From NCBI GenBank assembly GCA_910578795.1, contig CAJTSD010000026.1, positions 1-49,459 on the forward strand: DNA of 49,459 bases, read 5' to 3'. This DNA comes from an uncultured Lachnospiraceae bacterium (GTDB lineage: Bacteria; Bacillota; Clostridia; Lachnospirales; Lachnospiraceae). Positions within the stretch are counted from its first letter, which is position 1; every line of letters begins with the position of its first letter. Below are positions 42,124 through 49,459 of this stretch, in pieces. The notes under the pieces are model-generated. The model saw nothing but the letters and a program-made list of their open reading frames with translations. It searched no databases and was not told the DNA's origin. A program made the translations under genes and the position numbers.

Positions 42124-43629
42124 ATGAGAGGAATTGATACACAGGTTCGGAAGACGAGACGTGCGATTTTCAGGGAAGTGGCAAATATGGCATATCATTC
42201 TGAAAATATTGTGGATGATATGGAGGCGCTTCCGTATAAACTGGTTGATGCGGAAAGTTCACCGTATTGGGACAATATTTACCGGGAGCGGGAAATTGTG
42301 CGCGAGCGAACGAGGCTTGCGATGGGAATGTCGCTTCGCCCGGAAGATGAGCCGGTGCAGGTCAGCCAGGGCGTGGAGGAGAGCAATATTGACGAAAAGT
42401 ATTATGAGCCGCCTTTAATGCAGGTGATTGCGTCGGCATGCAATGCGTGTGCGGAGAATAAATATGAGGTGACAAATAAATGCATGGGATGTCTGGCGCA
42501 TCCTTGTAACGAGGTGTGCCCGCGAGGTGCGATTACCATGCAGAACGGACGCTCAGTGATTGACCAGGAAAAATGTATTAAGTGCGGAAAATGTAAGACG
42601 GTCTGTCCTTACGACGCGATTTCCCATCAGCAGCGCCCATGCCTTGCACACTGCGGCGTGAATGCGATTTATTCAGATAAACATGGCAGGGCAGTGATTG
42701 ACGAGGAGAAATGCGTTTCCTGCGGACAGTGCATGGTAAGCTGTCCGTTTGGAGCGATTGCCGACAAGTCGCAGATTTTCCAGTTAATCCGAGCAATGCA
42801 GTCGGGCAGAAAGATTATTGCGCAGGTGGCGCCCTCATTTGTCGGGCAGTTTGGTCCGAAGGTGACGCCGGATATGCTCAAGACGGCATTGAAGGAGTTA
42901 GGCTTTTATGATGTGTATGAGACTGCAATCGGTGCGGATATGGGCGCGATGACGGAGGCGGAGCATTATGTAAACGAAGTTGCAACAGGGGAAGTGCCGT
43001 TTCTTCTGACTTCGTGTTGTCCGTCCTGGTCAATGCTTGCAAAGAAATTTTTCCCCGAAACGATTGACAAAATCAGCAATGCGCTTACGCCAATGGTGGC
43101 GACCGCAAGGGTGATTAAGGAGGAACACCCTGACGCGAGCGTGGTTTTTGTTGGTCCCTGTGCGAGCAAAAAGCTTGAGGCAATGCGTAGAACCGTACGC
43201 TCTGATGTGGATTTTGTCATTACGTTTGAGGAGCTTACGGGAATGTTTGAAGCGAAGGGGATTCTGCTTGAAGAGATACAGGCGCTTGATACAATGGAAG
43301 ATGAAAAAGCAGCTACGGCGGCGGGACGCGGCTATGGCGTTGCGGGCGGCGTTGCGAGCGCGATTGAGAGTTGTATTAAGGAATATTATCCCGATACGGA
43401 AATCCATATCGAGCACGCGGAGAGCCTTTCGGAATGTAAAAAAATTCTGATGCTCGCAAAGGCGGGGAAGAAAAACGGCTGTCTGATAGAGGGAATGGCG
43501 TGTCCCGGCGGCTGTGTGGCAGGTGCGGGAACCAATATCGCGATTCCTGCCGCGGCGAAGGATTTGTTGGGCTATAAAAATGCTTCGGAAAAGAAGCTGC
43601 CGGAGGCGGATGTGCGCCAGCCGGAATAA
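42124..43629 (+). CDS. Monomeric [FeFe] hydrogenase (group B-like)
   Basis: A 501-residue iron-only hydrogenase that makes or uses H2 with ferredoxin. Three H-cluster motifs are present: L1 TSCCPSWSM, L2 VGPCASKKLEAM and L3 EGMACPGGCVAGAG. The GPC and EGMAC versions fit the group B (ancestral-type monomeric) enzymes better than the group A MPC/EVMAC forms. The N-terminal half carries several 4Fe-4S sites (CNACAENKYEVTNKCMGC, CIKCGKCKTVCPYDAI, CVSCGQCMVSCPFGAI). The start is ATG 42124 (AAAGGGGCGG 10 bases upstream); the ATG at 42082 has no ribosome site. It stands alone, without maturation genes hydEFG in the window. The enzyme may share ferredoxin with NfnAB. Confidence 0.9.
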   Translation: MRGIDTQVRKTRRAIFREVANMAYHSENIVDDMEALPYKLVDAESSPYWDNIYREREIVRERTRLAMGMSLRPEDEPVQVSQGVEESNIDEKYYEPPLMQVIASACNACAENKYEVTNKCMGCLAHPCNEVCPRGAITMQNGRSVIDQEKCIKCGKCKTVCPYDAISHQQRPCLAHCGVNAIYSDKHGRAVIDEEKCVSCGQCMVSCPFGAIADKSQIFQLIRAMQSGRKIIAQVAPSFVGQFGPKVTPDMLKTALKELGFYDVYETAIGADMGAMTEAEHYVNEVATGEVPFLLTSCCPSWSMLAKKFFPETIDKISNALTPMVATARVIKEEHPDASVVFVGPCASKKLEAMRRTVRSDVDFVITFEELTGMFEAKGILLEEIQALDTMEDEKAATAAGRGYGVAGGVASAIESCIKEYYPDTEIHIEHAESLSECKKILMLAKAGKKNGCLIEGMACPGGCVAGAGTNIAIPAAAKDLLGYKNASEKKLPEADVRQPE

Positions 43630-43645
43630 GATTTTGACAGATTAC

Positions 43646-43674
43646 TTGACTTTATGTAAAACGCTTGGTAAAAT
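43646..43674 (+). promoter_or_regulatory. Promoter of gltX unit
   Basis: TTGACT (43646-43651), 17-bp spacer, TAAAAT (43669-43674). Transcription would start near 43681, giving a ~145-base leader containing the three hairpins. Confidence 0.75.
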
Positions 43675-43701
43675 CGTAAGATAGATTTTGTTTTATGCAC
43701 A

Positions 43702-43786
43702 CGGGCACCCGAAGGAAATATGTCATCAAACCGATAAATCGGTTCGTTGACGGGTGCCCGGCGCGACGAGTAGGGGGCTCTACTCG
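43702..43786 (+). promoter_or_regulatory. Three-hairpin leader upstream of gltX
   Basis: CGGGCACCCG (43702-43711) pairs perfectly with CGGGTGCCCG (43751-43760), enclosing AACCGAT-AA-ATCGGTT (43729-43744). A further hairpin, CGAGTAG/CTACTCG (43767-43786), follows and is trailed by ATTTTG. It lacks the T-box sequence expected for a tRNA-sensing leader. The last hairpin shares CGAGTAG...CTACTCGATTT with the terminator at 35568. It could be an attenuator or a palindromic repeat. Confidence 0.6.
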
Positions 43787-43826
43787 ATTTTGATGATAAA
43801 GATATGGAGAGGAGCAAGGTTATAAA

Positions 43827-45290
43827 ATGGCACAGAAGGTAAGGTGCAGATTTGCGCCAAGTCCCACGGGAAAAATGCACGTTGGAAATTTGCGTTCCGC
43901 GCTGTATGAGTTTTTAATTGCAAAGCACGCGGGGGGAGATTTCGTTTTTCGTATCGAGGATACGGACCGTGAGCGCTATGTTGAGGGAGCAACGGAAATT
44001 ATATACAATACGCTTGAAAAAACAGGGCTTGTCTATGACGAAGGACCGGATAAGGATAAAGGATATGGTCCGTATGTACAGAGCGAGCGCGTCAAGGCAG
44101 GGATTTATATGAAGTACGCAAAAGAGCTTGTGGATAAGGGCGAGGCGTATTACTGTTTTTGCGATAAAGAGCGGCTTGCAAGCCTCAAATCGGAGGTTGT
44201 TGAGGGAAAGGAAATTACGGTGTACGATAAGCATTGCCTGGGGCTTTCCAAGGAGGAAGTCGAGGAGAAGCTTGCGAGTGGTATCCCGTATGTCATCAGA
44301 CAGAATAATCCGACAGAGGGTACGACAAGCTTTCACGATGAGCTGTACGGAGATATTTCCGTGGATAATTCCGAGCTTGACGATATGATTTTGATTAAGT
44401 CGGACGGGTATCCGACTTACAACTTTGCCAACGTTGTAGATGATCATTTAATGGAGATTACGCATGTGGTGCGCGGAAACGAATATCTTTCTTCCACACC
44501 AAAGTATAACAGGCTCTATGAGGCGTTTGGCTGGGAGATACCGGTGTATGTGCATCTGCCGCTGATTACCGACGAGGAGCACAAAAAGCTCAGTAAGCGC
44601 AGCGGGCATTCTTCGTTTGAGGATATTGTGGAGCAGGGAATTCTGCCGGAGGCAATCATTAATTTTGTGGCGCTTCTTGGGTGGAGTCCGGAGGATAACC
44701 GGGAAATTTTTACACTGGACGAGCTGATTGCGGATTTTGATTATACAAGGATTAACAAGTCGCCTTCCGTTTTTGATATGAATAAGCTTAGGTGGATGAA
44801 CGGCGAGTACATCAAGGCGATGGATTTTGACCGGTTTTATGACATGGCTCTTCCGTATATCAAAAATGTTATTCACAAGGAGTTGGATTTGAAAAAGATT
44901 GCGGAAATGGTGAAAACGCGTATTGAAGTCTTTCCGGATATAGAAAATCTGATTGGATTTTTTGAAACGCTGCCGGAATACGATACCGTGATGTATGCAC
45001 ATAAGAAGATGAAGACAACGCAGGAGAGTGCGCTTGGGGTATTAAAGGAAGTGCTTCCCATGCTGGAGGTGCAGGAGGATTACACAAATGATGCGCTTTA
45101 TCAGCTTCTGTTGTCGTATGTGGAAAAGAAGGGTGTTAAGAACGGCTACGTGATGTGGCCGATAAGAACAGCAGTTTCGGGTCTTCAGATGACGCCGGCT
45201 GGTGCGACGGAAATCATGGAGGTACTCGGAAAAGAGGAAACCCTGATTCGAATCAGAAAGGGTATTGAATTACTTGAACATGCTAAATAA
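43827..45290 (+). CDS. gltX: Glutamyl-tRNA synthetase
   Basis: A 487-residue class I aminoacyl-tRNA synthetase that charges tRNA-Glu. RFAPSPTGKMHVGNLRSALYE carries the HIGH-type motif (HVGN), HKKLSKRSGHS carries the KMSKS-type loop, and FRIEDTDRERYVEGATEIIY is a family marker. DGYPTYNFANVVDDHLMEITHVVRGNEYLSSTPKY is also diagnostic. Firmicute GltX is often non-discriminating and can also charge tRNA-Gln for later amidation; that cannot be read here. It is preceded by a good promoter and structured leader. The helicase gene overlaps its end by 11 bases. Confidence 0.97.
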   Translation: MAQKVRCRFAPSPTGKMHVGNLRSALYEFLIAKHAGGDFVFRIEDTDRERYVEGATEIIYNTLEKTGLVYDEGPDKDKGYGPYVQSERVKAGIYMKYAKELVDKGEAYYCFCDKERLASLKSEVVEGKEITVYDKHCLGLSKEEVEEKLASGIPYVIRQNNPTEGTTSFHDELYGDISVDNSELDDMILIKSDGYPTYNFANVVDDHLMEITHVVRGNEYLSSTPKYNRLYEAFGWEIPVYVHLPLITDEEHKKLSKRSGHSSFEDIVEQGILPEAIINFVALLGWSPEDNREIFTLDELIADFDYTRINKSPSVFDMNKLRWMNGEYIKAMDFDRFYDMALPYIKNVIHKELDLKKIAEMVKTRIEVFPDIENLIGFFETLPEYDTVMYAHKKMKTTQESALGVLKEVLPMLEVQEDYTNDALYQLLLSYVEKKGVKNGYVMWPIRTAVSGLQMTPAGATEIMEVLGKEETLIRIRKGIELLEHAK

Positions 45291-47151
45291 TTTGAACGTA
45301 AATGAGGCGCAGTTTGCTGCCATAACACACGGAGACGGGGCGATGCTTGTACTGGCAGGTCCCGGCTCCGGAAAAACACTTGTCATTACTCAAAGGATCC
45401 GATATTTAATAGAGGAACATCAGGTAAAGCCGGAAGATATTCTTGTGATTACATTCACAAAGGCTGCTGCCACGGAAATGCAGGAGCGGTTTCTTAAAAT
45501 CTCAAATCAAAAAGGCTGTCCCGTTAACTTCGGAACATTTCATGCCACGTTTTTCAATATTTTAAAATATACCTACAAATTTAGCGCCGAAAATATTATC
45601 AGGGAACGTGATAAGTATCAGCTGATTGCCCAAATCTTGTCGCAGATGCCGCCTGAGCTGATGTGTCAGGATGCAAAGCAGGATACGGTGCAGGATACCG
45701 GCAACGATACAATACAGCGTCTTTTATCGGAAATCAGTAAAGTAAAAAATCATGGAATCCGTCCACAGGAGCTTGAGAGTGAAACCATACCGCAGGCGGC
45801 GTTTGAATATCTCTTTGATGCTTATAAAAAGGAGATGAACCGTCGCAGACGGATTGATTTTGACGATATGGTGCTTTTGTGCCGTGATTTGCTGCTGGCG
45901 CGTCCCGAGGTGCTTAAATTGTGGCAGGAGCGCTTCCGGTATATTTTAATTGACGAATTTCAGGACATCTGCCCTTTGCAGTACGAGGTCGTACGGCTTC
46001 TTGCCGCGCCGCGGGACAATCTGTTTATTGTGGGAGATGACGATCAGGCGATTTATGGCTTCCGCGGTTCGAAACCTGAGATTATGCTGAATTTTCAGAA
46101 GGATTACCCGAATGCAAAGCAGGTTTTATTAAACGTTAATTACAGAAGCAAGCGGGATATTGTGGAAACTGCGGGAAGGCTGATTGCACATAATAAGACG
46201 CGCTTTCCAAAGGAGGTGGAAACGCAAAATTCAATGACTGACGGAGTCAAAATTTATTCCTTTCCATCAAAGCACCAGCAGGCAAAAAATACGGCGCGTT
46301 TGATTCAACAGTATATGGAGCAGGAGGGTACGCATTACAGCGACATCGCCATTCTTTTCCGCACAGGGAACCATATGGTTAGTACGGCGCAGTGTCTGGT
46401 GCAGGAAGGCATCCCGTTTCGGATGAAGGAAAAGCCGAAGAATATATATCAGTCACCGATTGCAATGGATTTGACAGCGTATTTGAGATATGCGCTGTAT
46501 GAGGATACCGTTTCGGATTTTTTCCGTATTATGAACAGTCCCGTGCGTTATATCCGCAGAAATTATGTGCCGCTAAAGCCTTTTTCCATGCAGGAGCTGA
46601 TGTTTGCCTGCCGGAATGAAGATTATGTTGTCCAAAATATTATACAGATGTATGATGATTTACATTTTATGAAAGGTTTAAATCCGTATGCGGCAGTGAA
46701 TTTTATTCGAAAAGGAGTAGGGTATGATGCGCATATTCAAAAACAGTGCCTTGAGAGGGGCGTTGACAGCAGGGAAAAATTTGCGGAGCTTGATGCGCTG
46801 CAGCAGCTAGCAAAGGATTTTGAGACAATCGAGGAGTGGCTTTCGCATATTGCATGTTACGATGCGGTTATGGAAAAGGCATCTGCGGACAGGCAAAAGG
46901 ATACGGCGGATGCCGTTCATATTGTGACAATGCATGCGTCAAAGGGATTGGAGTGGAAGATTGTAATCCTTCCTGATGTGAATGAGGGGGTCGTACCACA
47001 TAAAAAAGCAGTGACAGACGCAGAACTTGAGGAAGAACGGCGCATGTTTTATGTGGCGATGACGCGCGCGAAGGAATTGCTGTTTTTATTTTATATAGAA
47101 GAAAAAGAGGCAGGAAACTTCCTGCCCTCAAGATTTTTAAATGAATTGTAA
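45280..47151 (+). CDS. UvrD/PcrA-like ATP-dependent DNA helicase
   Basis: A ~623-residue superfamily 1A helicase. Motifs in order: Q-motif-like NVNEAQFAAI; Walker A AGPGSGKT; ITFTKAAATEMQERF (Ia); VGTFHA-type NFGTFHATF; RYILIDEFQDICPLQYE (II); VGDDDQAIYGFRGSKPEIML (III); VNYRSKRDIVETA (IV); IVTMHASKGLEWKIVILPD (V); and EEERRMFYVAMTRAKELL (VI). It is shorter than PcrA (~740 residues), lacking the long C-terminal extension. The start is uncertain among TTG 45265, TTG 45274 and ATG 45280; the ATG is used here. All overlap gltX. Probable role: DNA repair or replication restart. Confidence 0.92.
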   Translation: MLNNLNVNEAQFAAITHGDGAMLVLAGPGSGKTLVITQRIRYLIEEHQVKPEDILVITFTKAAATEMQERFLKISNQKGCPVNFGTFHATFFNILKYTYKFSAENIIRERDKYQLIAQILSQMPPELMCQDAKQDTVQDTGNDTIQRLLSEISKVKNHGIRPQELESETIPQAAFEYLFDAYKKEMNRRRRIDFDDMVLLCRDLLLARPEVLKLWQERFRYILIDEFQDICPLQYEVVRLLAAPRDNLFIVGDDDQAIYGFRGSKPEIMLNFQKDYPNAKQVLLNVNYRSKRDIVETAGRLIAHNKTRFPKEVETQNSMTDGVKIYSFPSKHQQAKNTARLIQQYMEQEGTHYSDIAILFRTGNHMVSTAQCLVQEGIPFRMKEKPKNIYQSPIAMDLTAYLRYALYEDTVSDFFRIMNSPVRYIRRNYVPLKPFSMQELMFACRNEDYVVQNIIQMYDDLHFMKGLNPYAAVNFIRKGVGYDAHIQKQCLERGVDSREKFAELDALQQLAKDFETIEEWLSHIACYDAVMEKASADRQKDTADAVHIVTMHASKGLEWKIVILPDVNEGVVPHKKAVTDAELEEERRMFYVAMTRAKELLFLFYIEEKEAGNFLPSRFLNEL

Positions 47152-47162
47152 TATCGGTATGA

Positions 47163-47912
47163 TTACTGGTTTTCACGGAGCTTTGGACCAACGAGCTCTT
47201 TTAGCTCCAAACTTTTTTCTTTTAAACGGGGCGATGTGCTCCGGCTTGTAACCACACCGGAAAGAAGCTGCATACAAACCTGATATTCGCCTTTTTTGTA
47301 AGCATAGTAAGCGAGGAGATAATCAAGCGTCGTCTCGTTCATACCTGCAATCGGGAAGTTTTCCTTCATTCTTGCATTGGAAAGATGTTCATATGCCTTA
47401 AATGCGGCATTGTCTGCTTCCTTGAGATAGAGTGCGCGTTTTTCTTCCGTAGCAGGGTCGTTCTCATCAAGCTCTTCTGCAAGGCTTTCATAAAGCCAGC
47501 TGATTTTTACGCACACGTTTCCGATTTCGCTGTCCTTTCCGCCTTTTGTAACGGTGCACAGAAGCGCCATTTTCATACGGCTTATGGCAACTTCGGTCGT
47601 GTATGTATCACATTCCACTTCCTCGTGCGATTTGTAGTTTGCCTGTATCTGCTCACGAATCAGCTTGCGCTGTGTTGCGGTCGTATTGGTAAAATTTTTT
47701 GTGAGTGCGGAAAAACCGCAGTTTGGGCAGCAGATGGCATCATATTTCGTGACGTTGATGTTGTTGTGAATCGGCCTTAAATCTGCCATTGTATCAATAA
47801 ATTTTGCGGAGTTGGATTTTACCGACTTTGCGCGTATTTTCTTGTCACATACAGGGCACGTGTATGTCCTGTCTATGATAAGCGATTTCTCCTTAGCAAT
47901 TGCTTCATCCAT
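47163..47912 (-). CDS. DUF2225-family zinc-ribbon/TPR-like protein
   Basis: 249 residues. The N-terminal zinc ribbon TCPVCDKKIRAKSV pairs with YDAICCPNCGFSA ~45 residues later. The rest is helical (RMKMALLCTVTKGG, LYLKEADNAAFKAYEHL, YYAYKKGEYQVCMQLLSGV), as in the DUF2225 family found across Clostridia and Bacilli, whose role is unknown. Its stop lies 11 bases from the convergent helicase stop. Start ATG 47912 has AGGAGG 10 bases upstream, just after the preceding DUF1292 gene, so the two form an operon. Confidence 0.88.
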   Translation of the reverse strand: MDEAIAKEKSLIIDRTYTCPVCDKKIRAKSVKSNSAKFIDTMADLRPIHNNINVTKYDAICCPNCGFSALTKNFTNTTATQRKLIREQIQANYKSHEEVECDTYTTEVAISRMKMALLCTVTKGGKDSEIGNVCVKISWLYESLAEELDENDPATEEKRALYLKEADNAAFKAYEHLSNARMKENFPIAGMNETTLDYLLAYYAYKKGEYQVCMQLLSGVVTSRSTSPRLKEKSLELKELVGPKLRENQ

Positions 47913-47931
47913 TATTCAAAATCCTCCTTGT

Positions 47932-48267
47932 TTAACTGTTTTCGTCTGTGCTGACAACTTCATCAAATTCAACGGTATCGAGATATTCGTCGAATGCATC
48001 AGCCACATTTTCATATTCTTCGTCATTGTCAATATAGGAAAGGGAGGGTTCCGCATTCGGATCGTCTTTATCCTCTGCATACCGGTAAAACCATACCTCA
48101 CCGTCCTCGTTGTTTCCGTTTTCATCCAGTGGAAGCAGGACAATATAGTCCTTTTTGTCAACTGTTAAAATTGTAATGATTGCGCAGCTGACTGTTTCAC
48201 CATTGTCAAGCTCCAGTTCAACGGTCATTTCTTCATCATCATAGCCGTTTGTATCGTTTTCAGCCAT
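47932..48267 (-). CDS. DUF1292 family protein
   Basis: 111 residues, very acidic. The core MTVELELDNGETVSCAIITI then KDYIVLLPLDENG and EVWFYRY is the DUF1292 (YrzB) pattern: a small beta-rich cytoplasmic protein of unknown function, common in Firmicutes. The C-terminus is an acidic tail (VADAFDEYLDTVEFDEVVS). It is transcribed ahead of the DUF2225 gene with a 19-base gap. AAAGG lies 13 bases before the ATG. Confidence 0.88.
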   Translation of the reverse strand: MAENDTNGYDDEEMTVELELDNGETVSCAIITILTVDKKDYIVLLPLDENGNNEDGEVWFYRYAEDKDDPNAEPSLSYIDNDEEYENVADAFDEYLDTVEFDEVVSTDENS

Positions 48268-48399
48268 TTCTATACCATACCTTTCTAATTACTATACGGG
48301 CTGTAAAATTTCAGCCTGTTTTTTTATATGCCAGAAATTTTTACAGAGCACATATTACTATATTACCTAAATTGTGTGCGCAAATCAAGGTATTTTAAT

Positions 48400-48425
48400 A
48401 AATTATAATAATAAATTATAATAAT
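48400..48425. repeat. Two tandem 13-bp A+T units
   Basis: AAATTATAATAAT occurs twice in direct succession upstream of the sirtuin-like gene, in the divergent gap after DUF1292. It could be an UP-element-like or simple slippage repeat. Confidence 0.6.
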
Positions 48426-48462
48426 AAACAATAATAGTTTCGGCTCAGCTTTGCGTATTTAC

Positions 48463-48492
48463 TTGACACAAGGTATGATATGCGAGTATTAT
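48463..48492 (+). promoter_or_regulatory. Promoter of sirtuin-like gene
   Basis: TTGACA (48463-48468), 18-bp spacer, TATTAT (48487-48492), ~38 bases upstream of the ATG. Confidence 0.65.
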
Positions 48493-48529
48493 GAAAGTGG
48501 GGGATAGTTGAAAGAATAGAGGAACTCTC

Positions 48530-49276
48530 ATGAAATTAGAAACAGATGAGAAAGTAATCAATTATATTCGAAAAAGAATTGCGGTTGCAGGAAAAATTGT
48601 CGCGGTGCTTGGCATTGAGATGTTGGTGGAGGGTGGCGGTTACGACCTTGACAGCAACGAGGAAACCTACAGGGTAGAAGAACTTTACGGATACACTCCG
48701 GAGGACATGCTTTCCACCAGTTTTTTTAATGCGAAAGGGGAGCGTTTTTTCCGCTTTTATAAGAATGAAATCCTGACAATGGAGGTAAATCCGACGCCTG
48801 CTTACGACGCATTGTTAAAGCTGCAGGCGCAGGGAAAGCTTTTGGCGGTAATTTGTCAAAATTTTCACGGGATTCCGAAGGGGATTCGGTTTCATAATAC
48901 CATTGAATTGAACGGAAATTTGAATTCGAACAAGTGTCCGCACTGCAATAAGTATTTTGACTTAAATTATATGAAAAATGCGGCAGGCATTCCGCTTTGC
49001 GATAATTGCAAAAAGGCAGCAGTCAGACCAAATATCCGGCTGATTGGTGAACGCGCGAATGCAAATCTGATGACGGAGGCGGCGAATGCGTGTGAGGCGG
49101 CGGATGTGCTGCTGATTATGGGAAAAGATATGTATAACGACAGGCTTGAGTATAATACGGATCCGAACCGCAGTCAGTTAAAGGTTCTGTTTTCGCAGGA
49201 GCAGCAGTTATCTGACAGGAAAGTTGATTTTGTGATACATGATGAGATACAACTGTTTTTACCTGCTATAGTATAG
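48530..49276 (+). CDS. Sirtuin-like (Sir2-fold) protein lacking catalytic residues
   Basis: 248 residues arranged like a bacterial Sir2 protein. NPTPAYDALLKLQAQGKLLAVICQNFHGIP parallels the segment that in sirtuins ends TQNIDGLH. Residues 126-129 are ELNG where sirtuins have ELHG, so the catalytic His is Asn128. A zinc site is retained (C136, C139, C157, C160), and RPNIRLIGE matches the xPxIVxFGE motif. The NAD-binding GAGIS...GIPDFR near the N-terminus is replaced by LGIEMLVEGGGYDL. It is therefore unlikely to deacylate lysines; it may bind NAD-like ligands or act structurally. It has its own promoter and GAGGAA ribosome site. Confidence 0.75.
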   Translation: MKLETDEKVINYIRKRIAVAGKIVAVLGIEMLVEGGGYDLDSNEETYRVEELYGYTPEDMLSTSFFNAKGERFFRFYKNEILTMEVNPTPAYDALLKLQAQGKLLAVICQNFHGIPKGIRFHNTIELNGNLNSNKCPHCNKYFDLNYMKNAAGIPLCDNCKKAAVRPNIRLIGERANANLMTEAANACEAADVLLIMGKDMYNDRLEYNTDPNRSQLKVLFSQEQQLSDRKVDFVIHDEIQLFLPAIV

Positions 49277-49287
49277 CCTGCTATAAT
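49258..49287 (+). promoter_or_regulatory. Possible promoter of glycogen-debranching gene
   Basis: TATAAT (49282-49287) with a weak -35 TTTACC (49258-49263) at 18-bp spacing, starting inside the end of the sirtuin-like gene. The -10 is good and the -35 poor. Confidence 0.4.
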
Positions 49288-49374
49288 GTAACAGTTTATA
49301 AGGGGGTATCTTTGGCATATTGTTTCAATTAGGGCAGTGTAATGAGCTGATACAGAAAGAATAATGAGGTTTTT

Positions 49375-49459
49375 ATGAGAAAACTAAAAATTAAGAACGG
49401 ACATCCATACCCATTGGGAGCCTCCCTCAAAGAGGATGGCAGCATCAATTTCTCAATGG
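49375..49459 (+). CDS. Glycogen debranching-type enzyme, 5' end only (partial)
   Basis: 28 codons to the window edge: MRKLKIKNGHPYPLGASLK, then DGSINFSM. The G-x-PxPLGA...DG-NFS pattern is the start of the CBM48 domain of isoamylase/GlgX-type debranching enzymes and some branching enzymes. GAGG lies 5 bases before the ATG. With only the N-terminus visible, debranching versus related GH13 activities remains open. Confidence 0.6.
   Translation, partial: MRKLKIKNGHPYPLGASLKEDGSINFSM

Noticed and set aside
47100..47140. GGCAGGAA/CCTGCC hairpin near the helicase end as a terminator
   Set aside because: It lies inside the coding sequence and the T-rich tract after it is weak.
1..49459. CRISPR array or intact insertion sequence
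   Set aside because: No regularly spaced direct repeats and no intact transposase of a classical IS family were seen; the Rpn-family gene is not flanked by IS-type inverted repeats that I can see.

Overview
The window reads as chromosomal DNA of an anaerobic, spore-forming-lineage Clostridium relative, most likely a Lachnospiraceae member. Supporting signs are NfnAB-type transhydrogenase genes, a monomeric [FeFe] hydrogenase, formate-tetrahydrofolate ligase, sporulation genes yqfC/yqfD, strong AGGAGG-type ribosome sites, and a cytoplasmic pectin-oligosaccharide operon. Genus cannot be fixed from the sequence alone. Nearly all genes are on the + strand.

Layout. 1-390: 3' end of a 23S rRNA gene, tRNA-Asp, tRNA-Val and a terminator, with no 5S gene in between. 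395-9700: metY, a membrane protein, tepA-ftsK, fhs and a zinc-ribbon/TPR/chitobiase-C membrane protein. 9709-13195: a possible 23-codon leader ORF, nfnA, nfnB, a small membrane protein and rlmH, with palindromic hairpin blocks between the nfn genes. 13178-15068: a 1.87-kb block with decayed genes (HAD hydrolase, Rpn-family nuclease). It is bounded by two identical 20-bp copies of the rlmH 3' end, the arrangement left by SCC-type elements, which use this same gene end as attachment site. 15133-17845: a three-gene set (small tyrosine phosphatase, membrane-anchored protein with His...Asn-Cys motifs, large exported protein) of unknown function.

17944-26714: NSS-family sodium symporter, pyrimidine-nucleoside phosphorylase, then the conserved string yqfC-yqfD-phoH-(pgpH position)-ybeY and a MurJ/SpoVB-like flippase. 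The pgpH-position protein has lost its HD metal site. 26885-31409: BofC-like protein, two FAD proteins and proB. 31414-33739 (minus strand): CPA1 antiporter, a 45-residue single-TM protein upstream of it, and a secreted/membrane protein. 33779-34898: relics, including a broken subtilase. 34899-36979: a hypothetical protein and a convergent MATE transporter sharing one terminator.

37281-41872: a pectin operon (GH28, GH105, CE8, sugar isomerase/epimerase-like). None of the encoded proteins has an export signal, so imported galacturonide oligomers are probably de-esterified and cut inside the cell. 41902-47151: truncated CPCC zinc ribbon, group-B-like [FeFe] hydrogenase, gltX behind a three-hairpin leader, and a UvrD-like helicase. 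47163-48267 (minus): DUF2225 and DUF1292 proteins. 48530-49276: a sirtuin-like protein without the catalytic His. The window ends in the first codons of a glycogen-debranching-type gene.

The most interesting items are the SCC-like duplication at rlmH, the two enzyme-fold proteins with lost catalytic residues (sirtuin, HD), several multi-hairpin intergenic elements, the unexplained 15133-17845 gene set, and small genes below usual calling limits.
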